Below, one piece after another: positions 55,142-64,000 of a stretch of DNA of 64,000 nucleotides. Within the stretch, counting starts at the first letter, position 1, and each line of letters begins with the position of its first letter. The notes beneath the pieces are model-generated. The model made no database searches. It saw only the letters and a program-made list of their open reading frames with translations, and had not been told where the DNA came from. Made by a program: the position numbers and the translations under genes. The stretch is from Thermus antranikianii DSM 12462. GTDB lineage: Bacteria > Deinococcota > Deinococci > Deinococcales > Thermaceae. The stretch lies in NCBI RefSeq assembly GCF_000423905.1, contig NZ_AUIW01000001.1, forward strand, positions 186,001-250,000, given 5' to 3'.

Positions 55142-56793
55142 AGCAAGACCACCCCCAGAACCACCACCAAGGTGAGGAGTTGCAGGAGAAGGTAAAGGTG
55201 CAGGCTTCCTGACTGCAGGGTTTGCACCCAAGCCGCAAGGCGGGCGTAAATCCGCCCCACCCCGGGGTACACCTCGGCCAAGGGTTCCTCTAGACGAGGA
55301 TGCTCCCCCACCTGGAGGCGAAGGAAGGGGAAAAGGCGAAGGGCCGGTTCGGCGAAGCCCAGGCCGTTGGGTTGCATCCTGGGGGTGAGGGGCTGGAAAC
55401 CGCAGTCCCAGGTACCGTAGGCCCGCATGGGCATCCGGAGAAGGCCCCGGTAAAACACCCCAGCCAGAACCCCAAGAAGGATCAAGAGTAGCCAGTTGGG
55501 GTAGGTGGGAACCCCAAGGGGGTCCAGGACCAACCCGGGCACCAAGGCCAAAAGGAGGAGGAGCCCCGCCAGCACCCCAAGACTGAGGCGCATCCCCTGG
55601 GTCCAGTGCAGGGCAACCTCGCCTCGAGGCAGGCCCAAGAAGGCTAGCCCGTATAGGCGCACGTAGAAGTAGAGGGCCAAGGCCCCCACCAGGGCCAAGG
55701 CCCCGGCGGCCAGGGGCATCAGGAAAGGCCCCTGCAAAAAGCCTTGGTAAAGCTGCCATTCCGCAAGAAACACTGGGCCAGGAGGGAGGCCCGCCCCCAC
55801 CCCCATTCCCCACAAGGCGAGGGCTCCAAGTCCGGGAGCCTTGCGAAAAAGCCCCCCCAGGTGGGAAATCCGCCGCTCCTCCAGGGCTCCTGCCCCCAGG
55901 AAAAGGAGCCCCTTGAACAGGGCATGGGCCACCTGATGGAGGAAAAAGGCCCCCAGGAGCAAGGGCATGGGCTTCAGGAAATAGGCCCCCAAGGCGGCAA
56001 GCATGAGGCCCAGGTTCTCCACGCTGGAATAGGCCAAAGCGCCCTTTAGGTCCTCTTCCCCAAGGCCCCGCACCAGGGCGTACACCGCACCCAGAAGGCC
56101 CAAGAGGAGCAAAACCCACCCCACCCAGGGCGGGGGTGGACCGAACCAGTACTGGGACTGGTACAAGCCAAGAAGGCCCAGCTTGGTCATGGCTCCGGAA
56201 AGCAGGGCCGAAACCGGGCTTATGGCCACCGGGTGGGCCTGGGGCAACCAGGCGTGGAAGGGGAAGAGGGCTGCCTTCACCCCAAAGCCCAAAAGAAGTC
56301 CGGCCCAGACCCAGTCAGCCCCCACATGTCCGTGCCCCAGGAAGGCCAGGTAAAGCCCAGCCCCCGAAAGGCGGCTCGCCAGGAAAAAGGCCCGGGCCCC
56401 TGCCAGGGCGTTTGGCCCCTCGAGGGCGATGAGAAAATAGCCCAAAAGGGCCATGCCCTCCCACAAAAAGAGGAAGCCAAGCCCAGGGGAAGCCAAGGCC
56501 ACCCCCGCCATGCTGGCCAAGAAAAGGGGAAGCAGAAGGCCATAAAGGTGCGCCTCACGGGGGTGATGGGCCAGGTAGGCAGGAAGGTAGGGAGCAAGGC
56601 CCAGGGTCAAGGCTCCGAGGAGAAGGAGGTAAAGGTAAGGAGCGCCCAATCCCGAAGCCCAGCCCATACCCCCCAGCACCCCCCAAGCTAGGCCCGCCAT
56701 GCCCAGGAAGAGGGAAAGCCCCCGGAAACGCCACGGGGTCCCGACGGATAGAAGCGCCAGGACCAAGGGCAAAAAGGTCCAAAGGGGGCTCAT
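55138..56793 (-). CDS. Antiporter-like membrane subunit, HyfB/NuoL type
   Basis: 551 residues with about 14-16 helices. Key residues of the proton channel are kept: E112 in LFLWEGMALLGY, K173 in GFGVKAALFPFHAWLPQAHP, K204 in SGAMTKLGLLGL and Lys in DLKGALAYSSVENLGL. The C-terminal YGTWDCGFQPLTPRMQPNGLGF segment is typical of HyfB/HycC rather than NuoL. It overlaps the ArsR gene by ATGA and is the first structural gene. Confidence 0.9.
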   Translation of the reverse strand: MSPLWTFLPLVLALLSVGTPWRFRGLSLFLGMAGLAWGVLGGMGWASGLGAPYLYLLLLGALTLGLAPYLPAYLAHHPREAHLYGLLLPLFLASMAGVALASPGLGFLFLWEGMALLGYFLIALEGPNALAGARAFFLASRLSGAGLYLAFLGHGHVGADWVWAGLLLGFGVKAALFPFHAWLPQAHPVAISPVSALLSGAMTKLGLLGLYQSQYWFGPPPPWVGWVLLLLGLLGAVYALVRGLGEEDLKGALAYSSVENLGLMLAALGAYFLKPMPLLLGAFFLHQVAHALFKGLLFLGAGALEERRISHLGGLFRKAPGLGALALWGMGVGAGLPPGPVFLAEWQLYQGFLQGPFLMPLAAGALALVGALALYFYVRLYGLAFLGLPRGEVALHWTQGMRLSLGVLAGLLLLLALVPGLVLDPLGVPTYPNWLLLILLGVLAGVFYRGLLRMPMRAYGTWDCGFQPLTPRMQPNGLGFAEPALRLFPFLRLQVGEHPRLEEPLAEVYPGVGRIYARLAAWVQTLQSGSLHLYLLLQLLTLVVVLGVVLL

Positions 56794-57119
56794 TCCTCCT
56801 CCCTCAGGGCTTCCAGGCGCTCCCTTTCCGCCTCGAGGTGCCGTTCAAAGATCCGCCGCCCCAGATCCAAGAAGGCGTAGACCTCCGGGTCCCGGGTGCG
56901 GTAGTAGACCATCTGCCCTTCCCTCCTGGCCTCCACCAGGCCCCGCTCCCGCAGGAGGGAAAGCTGCCTGGAAAGCACCGACTGTTCCACCCCGAGCTCC
57001 CGTTGCAGGGCGGAAACCGAGCGCTCTCCCCCCCGCAGGGCATCCAGGATGGCCAGGCGCAAGGGATGGCCCAGGGCCTTGAAGAACTCCGCCTTGTAGC
57101 GGTGGAGGATGCTAGGCAT
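56790..57119 (-). CDS. ArsR-family transcriptional regulator without cysteines
   Basis: A 109-residue winged-helix dimer protein. LGHPLRLAILDAL and the recognition part ELGVEQSVLSRQLSLLRERGLVEARREGQMVYYR are typical of ArsR/SmtB. There is no cysteine at all, so classical metal or thiol sensing is excluded; His and Glu residues in the C-terminal helix could still bind a ligand. ATG 57119 has AAAGGAGGAAGT upstream. It heads the Ehr-like operon. Confidence 0.88.
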   Translation of the reverse strand: MPSILHRYKAEFFKALGHPLRLAILDALRGGERSVSALQRELGVEQSVLSRQLSLLRERGLVEARREGQMVYYRTRDPEVYAFLDLGRRIFERHLEAERERLEALREEE

Positions 57120-57131
57120 ACTTCCTCCTTT

Positions 57132-57161
57132 GGCTATATGCATATAGCCACATACTTTCAA
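57132..57161 (-). promoter_or_regulatory. Ehr-operon promoter with 18-bp palindromic operator
   Basis: TTGAAA (57161 to 57156), a 17-base spacer and TATAGC (57138 to 57133). GGCTATATGCATATAGCC (57132-57149) is a perfect palindrome over the -10 box and part of the spacer, 13 bases before the ArsR start codon, the expected place for autorepression. Confidence 0.75.
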
Positions 57162-57228
57162 CCTTAGGCCTCCTCGCCCCCCCTGTCAACATCCCCACGT
57201 GGTATCATGTCCCGCCGGCGGCCCCTTT

Positions 57229-58089
57229 ATGCCAGAGCCCATGTTTCGCCTCCGCTACCGAAGCCCAGGGCAGGAAACCCTCCTGCTTCCCCTGCCCCAA
57301 AGCCTTCCCGGGCAGAAAGTGGGGAACCTCTTCCTCTCCCGGCGGCCCGAGGAGGTGTACGAGGCCCAGGGGAACCTCCTGGCCCGCTTTTCCCTCTCCG
57401 AGGGGGAGGTCCTCGAGGTGCGCTTTCCGCTGAAGACCGAACCCCTAAAGCATCCTCCCCCTTGGGGGAAAACCCTCCTCTTTGAACCCCCGGAGGCCTG
57501 GCCCGGCATCCTGGCCCACAAGGGACACAAGGTGGAAAGGGCCTTTGGCTTTCTCCTCTCCGGCCAGCCCCACGCCTGGTACCTGGTGGACGGGCTTCCC
57601 CTGGATCCCCTTCTCTACCAAACCCTCCAGGAAAACCCCACCCACCTCCTCCCCCTGGGGGTAGCCCCCGAGCCCCACCTCTACCTGGGAGGGCACGAGG
57701 GCAAGCGGCTCCTCCTCTTAAGAACCCCCTGGCCAGGAGGAGAGGAACCCCTGTGGCAGCAGCTCCTCCCCCTGGGGTTCCAACCCTTGCCCTTCCTCCG
57801 GGGAGTGGCCTTTGCCAGCCTGGGGGTTTCCGCCTTGGGCCTGGCCACCGGCCCTTGGTTCTACCTTCCCTACCTGGGGGCGCTGATCCTACAGCAAGGA
57901 CCCGCCTTCAAAAGGCTTTTCCTGCGCAGCCCTCGTCACGCTTTGGAAAGCCTCCTATTCCACGCCTTCGCCCTTTCGGTAACGGTAAACCCTAGGCCGG
58001 AGCTGGGCCTGGGGTACCTGGTCCTCTTTCTCTGGAACCGGCTCAAGCCCTCCGCCGCAACGTCACCAGGATCTCTCGAGGAAGCCTGA
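57229..58089 (+). CDS. Unrecognised protein with central hydrophobic segment
   Basis: 286 residues. The first 200 residues are Pro/Leu-rich with a Lys-His-rich middle part, no signal peptide and no recognised motif. A hydrophobic region at about 205-240 could be one or two membrane helices (FASLGVSALGLATGPWFYL), and a second lies near 250-275. TATCAT at 57203-57208 is a possible -10 box. ATG 57241 is an alternative start. It is divergent from the ArsR regulator; no function is proposed. Confidence 0.6.
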   Translation: MPEPMFRLRYRSPGQETLLLPLPQSLPGQKVGNLFLSRRPEEVYEAQGNLLARFSLSEGEVLEVRFPLKTEPLKHPPPWGKTLLFEPPEAWPGILAHKGHKVERAFGFLLSGQPHAWYLVDGLPLDPLLYQTLQENPTHLLPLGVAPEPHLYLGGHEGKRLLLLRTPWPGGEEPLWQQLLPLGFQPLPFLRGVAFASLGVSALGLATGPWFYLPYLGALILQQGPAFKRLFLRSPRHALESLLFHAFALSVTVNPRPELGLGYLVLFLWNRLKPSAATSPGSLEEA

Positions 58090-58147
58090 CCTTCCCTGGA
58101 GGCTCGGGAAACAGAAGGGCAGCCCAGGCCTTTTCCTTCAAGCACCG

Positions 58148-58223
58148 TTCACCCTCCTGTATAGCGCGGTATATAATGCCCCCGAACCCCCGATGGGCCA
58201 AGGTCAGCCCGAAGGGCTACCTT
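58148..58223 (+). promoter_or_regulatory. ABC ATPase promoter and leader hairpin
   Basis: TTCACC (58148-58153), 18 bases, TATAAT (58172-58177). In the roughly 74-base leader AAGGT-c-AGCCC (58200-58210) pairs with GGGCT-ACCTT (58214-58223) around GAA. AGGAGGT precedes ATG 58258. The rest of the 168-base gap shows nothing else. Confidence 0.6.
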
Positions 58224-58257
58224 GCGGGCTCAAAGCGCGGGGCTTAGGAGGTAAAGC

Positions 58258-61350
<3,093 letters not shown>

Positions 61351-61366
<16 letters not shown>

Positions 61367-62355
61367 CGGGGTACTATGGGTTTAAAAACGCCGGGGACGA
61401 GGCCATCCTCGAGGCCATCGCCCGGGAGCTGAAGGCCCGGGGGCACCAGGTTCTGGCCCTTTCCGGCGATCCCAAACAGACCGCCAAGGAGCACGGGATC
61501 CGGGCCGCCCATCGCCTAAACCCCTTGGCCCTTCTCCAGGCGGACCTCTGGCTTTTGGGGGGCGGAGGGCTTTTGCAGGACGCCACCAGCTCCCTAAGCC
61601 TTCTTTACTACCTGTCCGTGCTCCGGACTGCCCGCTTCTTCCGCAGGAGGGTGGTGGTATTCAACCAGTCCCTCGGCCCCCTCACCCCCTGGGGGGAAAA
61701 GCAGGTGAAACGGGCCTTGCGGGGCGTGCCCATAATCCTTCGCGACCAGGATTCCTGGGAGTACGCCAAGAATCTGGGCCTTTCCCCCGCCTTGGGTGCC
61801 GACCCTGCCCTCCTCCTCACCCCGCCCCCTGTAAAGCGGGAAGAGGACCTGGTTCTCGTTATTCCCCGGGCTGGGGTGGACCAGGAAGCCCTCACCAACC
61901 TCTACATCACCGCCAACCACCTGGTGCACGAGGGAAGAAGGGTGCTGGTCCTCCTCCTCCAACCCGGATACGACGACGAGGTCATCGAGATCTTCCGCCT
62001 GCACCGGGTGGAGAAGACCGCCGATCCCAGGCGGGTCCTCTACCTGGCCGCCCAGGCGGGGTACGTGATCTCCATGCGCCTGCACGGCCTCATCCTGGCC
62101 GCGGCCGCCGGCACCCCCTTCGCCGCCCTTTCCTACGACCCCAAGGTGGCCGCCTTCGCCAAGGAAACCGGGGCCTACTACCAGGAACTCCCTGGGGATC
62201 CCATCAAGCTTTCCAAGGCCGCCATGTACGGCCGCTACCCCGACTGGGAAAAGGTGGCGGCCCTGAAGGAAAGGGCCCGGCAGAGCTTTGACCTGGCCCT
62301 GGGGGAGGCCAGCCTGGTCAAAAAGACCCACGGACGCGGCTCAAGCGGCTCCTAA
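61351..62355 (+). CDS. csaB: Polysaccharide pyruvyl transferase CsaB
   Basis: 334 residues. It resembles CsaB, which adds pyruvate ketals to the secondary wall polymer so that SLH-domain proteins can bind. Motifs: GYYGFKNAGDEAILEA at the start, LLGGGGLLQDATS, and a C-terminal SMRLHGLILAAAAGTPF. ATG 61351 has GGAGG nine bases upstream and overlaps DUF5693 by 16 bases. The end overlaps the convergent gene by 38 bases. Confidence 0.92.
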
Positions 62356-63427
62356 GTCCCTGGGCGAAGGCCTCGAGGTCGGAAAGCGCTTCCTCCACCC
62401 CCTGCCTCAAGAGGAACTCCCCTGGGGAAAGGCGCTTGAGCACAAGGAAGGGAGGCTGGGAAAGCACCTCCACCCCCTGGCGCACCACCTCGGGGATGAG
62501 GCCTTCCTCCAAGGCCTCCGCCTCCAGATCCGCCAGCAAAAACACCTCCCCCATGGACTTGCGGGAAAGCAAGAGGAGGAAGGCGGCGAAGGCCCCGCGC
62601 TCGGAAAGCTCGGCCACCAGCCGGTCCTCCAGGGACTCCACCGCCTCGAGGTCCACAAAACCTTCCCGAAGAAGGTCCTCCAGGTCCAAAGGCGAAAGGG
62701 GAAAGCGGGCCTTAAGGCGCACCAGGCGGCTCACCGCCTCCGGGGAAAGGTATCCCACTCCCTCCGGCACCCCTTCCTTCTGGGATTCCGGCGCCAGGAT
62801 GGCCACGTACGCCCCTTGCTGGCGGTAGGACTTGAGCAGGCTGGGCTCCCCTTCCCCCGGACGCAGCAACACCAGAAGCACTTGGCGGCGCCCCAAGGGG
62901 GCTTTGTACACCCACGGCGGGCCACCTTCCAGGAGGAAGCCAAGCCGCCTCAAGTCCTCGGTAACCCCAGGGGGCTCCAAGGCCCTTTGCGGCTCGTTGG
63001 GGAAAAGCACCTCCTTGGGATAGGGTGTCACCCGTACCCGCCGCTTCTCCGGCTTGGGATCCCCTATCTCCTTGGATTCCTTCCCGGAAGCAGCCGGCCT
63101 CGCCTCCCGCCTCTCGGGCTGGGCAGGCTCCCTGGACTCCGCCTGCCCAAGCCGGGGGAGGCCCCTAGGGGTGGCCTTGAGCTCCACCTCCTCCCCGCGG
63201 AAGTGGAGGAGGATGGTCTCGTTCACGGCAAGGCGGCGCTTTTGGTAGTAGGGCAGAAGCCCCCGCACCACCCCCTGTTTCCAGTCCACCTCCACCTCGT
63301 ACACCTCCCCATCCTCGTCCACGAAGCGCACCCGCTCCTTGCCGAGGAGATGCTGGCGGAGGGAGACGGTTAGGGCCATGGTTCCCGTTTGAATACAGGT
63401 GCTGGTCAGCACATAGCGTGCGGTCAT
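62318..63427 (-). CDS. Unrecognised protein with N-terminal beta domain and helical C-terminus
   Basis: 369 residues. Residues 1-85 are strand-rich (LGKERVRFVDEDGEVYEVEVDW, KRRLAVNETILLHFRG). A charged, Pro/Glu/Arg-rich linker at 95-135 follows. The C-terminal 230 residues are alpha/beta then helical (RQVLLVLLRPGEGEPSLLKS, AELSERGAFAAFLLLLS). No family was recognised. ATG 63427 has GGAGGTGAT upstream. It starts two bases after the DnaQ-like gene ends, so the two are co-transcribed. Confidence 0.7.
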   Translation of the reverse strand: MTARYVLTSTCIQTGTMALTVSLRQHLLGKERVRFVDEDGEVYEVEVDWKQGVVRGLLPYYQKRRLAVNETILLHFRGEEVELKATPRGLPRLGQAESREPAQPERREARPAASGKESKEIGDPKPEKRRVRVTPYPKEVLFPNEPQRALEPPGVTEDLRRLGFLLEGGPPWVYKAPLGRRQVLLVLLRPGEGEPSLLKSYRQQGAYVAILAPESQKEGVPEGVGYLSPEAVSRLVRLKARFPLSPLDLEDLLREGFVDLEAVESLEDRLVAELSERGAFAAFLLLLSRKSMGEVFLLADLEAEALEEGLIPEVVRQGVEVLSQPPFLVLKRLSPGEFLLRQGVEEALSDLEAFAQGLRSRLSRVRGSF

Positions 63428-63428
63428 A

Positions 63429-64000
63429 TCACCTCCCGAGGTCCACCAAGGGACGGGGAATCCCTGAAGTGAGCATATAATACACCTCGTAGGCCACGGC
63501 GAGGGTGCGCTCCACATCCCCAAGGGCCCGGTGGGCTTCCCTGGGAGGAAGCTCCAGGACCTGGGAAAGAGCGTCCAGGCCGTAGCGCCTGAGGCCAGGC
63601 ATGGCCCTTTTGGCCAGGCGGAGGGTGTCCACCACCGGGTTCTCCAGGGAATAGCCCATGCCCTCCAGGACAGGCCGCAGGAACCCCAGGTCAAAGCTGG
63701 CGTTTTGGATGACCAAGGTGGCCCCCCGCAAGAGGGGGTAGGCCTTCTCCAGAACCTCCTCGAGGGAAGGAGCCTCCTCCAGCTCCCAAGCGCGAATCCC
63801 CGTAAGCCTCTCGATAAAGGGGCTGGGAGGGCGGCTCGGGCGCACCAGGCTCTGAAAGCTCCTGCGCTCTCCCTGCTCCAGCCGCACCAAGCCCACTTCG
63901 ATCACCTCGTTGAGGCCGGGGGAAAGCCCGGTGGTCTCCAGGTCCAAGACCACCACCGCCTCCCCGGGATAGGGGAAAGGGTAGTGCCACTCCCAAAGCC
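63429..64000 (-). CDS. DnaQ-like DEDDh 3'-5' exonuclease, 5' end at window edge
   Basis: Exonuclease motifs are complete: DLETTG (Exo I), NASFDLGFL (Exo II) and HRALGDVERT (Exo III, DEDDh). A GTG at 63956 could start it, but the frame is open to the edge with sensible sequence (LWEWHYPFPYPGEAV), so the true start is probably outside the window. It may be a proofreading epsilon-like subunit or a separate nuclease; no polymerase subunit is adjacent. Confidence 0.88.
   Translation of the reverse strand, partial: LWEWHYPFPYPGEAVVVLDLETTGLSPGLNEVIEVGLVRLEQGERRSFQSLVRPSRPPSPFIERLTGIRAWELEEAPSLEEVLEKAYPLLRGATLVIQNASFDLGFLRPVLEGMGYSLENPVVDTLRLAKRAMPGLRRYGLDALSQVLELPPREAHRALGDVERTLAVAYEVYYMLTSGIPRPLVDLGR

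Noticed and set aside
54287..56119. A 610-codon frame for the NuoH-like gene
   Set aside because: Only the part after ATG 55141 resembles HyfC; the upstream part is the HyfB-like gene read out of frame. The ATGA overlap fixes the start.

Overview
The window is a gene-dense, high-GC chromosomal segment from a member of the genus Thermus (Deinococcota). This rests on recalled similarity of many products (MgtE, TrmI, PanD, SMC, PEP carboxylase, CsaB) to Thermus proteins, the Thermus-like codon bias, and the many starts that look leaderless (TANNNT placed 6 to 8 bases before ATG or GTG). No insertion sequence, prophage, CRISPR array or rRNA gene was seen. Two tRNA genes are present. Most of the window is core genome; the accessory-looking parts are a VapBC pair, a copper-protein/ECF-sigma block and a membrane-complex operon.

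Layout. 1-1283: start of a repeat-rich protein and vapBC. 1280-4253: gap-pgk and tpiA. 4440-11177: bioY operon running through smpB, a cell-wall amidase, a GerMN protein, smc and a MazG-like enzyme. 11260-12372: a Zn-ribbon protein and a membrane zinc metallopeptidase behind a manganese (yybP-ykoY) riboswitch. 12449-14839: rhodanese, serine dehydratase, response regulator. 14879-18484: ffh-rpsP-khpA-rimM-trmD-rplS operon. 18692-20430: mgtE with a structured leader and a degenerate pyrophosphatase. 20420-25880: queA, NYN protein, ppc, ymdB, DsrE-like. 26024-35349: recO, greA, pabC, pabBA fusion, metH, pncB. 35354-38647: clpX, clpP, tig and two tRNAs. 38675-46216: rhodanese, carB, darA, trmI, rqcH, panD, ubiA. 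46415-48495: ECF sigma and anti-sigma, cupredoxin, CHRD/SOD-like protein. 48581-57119: ywlG, an aminotransferase and a six-subunit complex I / group-4-hydrogenase-like operon led by an ArsR regulator. 57229-64000: an unrecognised protein, a sugar ABC ATPase, a uridine kinase remnant, DUF5693, csaB, an unrecognised protein and a DnaQ-like exonuclease.

Most notable system. The 50202-56793 operon encodes two antiporter-like subunits, a NuoH-like subunit, a HyfE-like subunit, a HycE/NuoCD-like subunit and a ferredoxin-HycG/NuoB fusion. The large subunit has lost the cysteine pairs that hold the [NiFe] site, and the small subunit has lost all four ligands of the N2-type cluster while keeping one complete N-terminal [4Fe-4S] site. 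It belongs with the energy-converting hydrogenase-related (Ehr) complexes, whose substrate is unknown. An ArsR-family regulator without cysteines heads the operon and has a perfect 18-bp palindrome over its promoter.

Other points of interest: the manganese riboswitch in front of a protease rather than an exporter; alternative pairing in the mgtE leader; a BirA-like operator on bioY; divergent overlapping -10 boxes serving recO and a small membrane protein; a mini uridine kinase acting as promoter and leader ORF for DUF5693-csaB; and a structured leader upstream of the ECF sigma factor. All calls come from reading the sequence; no database search was run.
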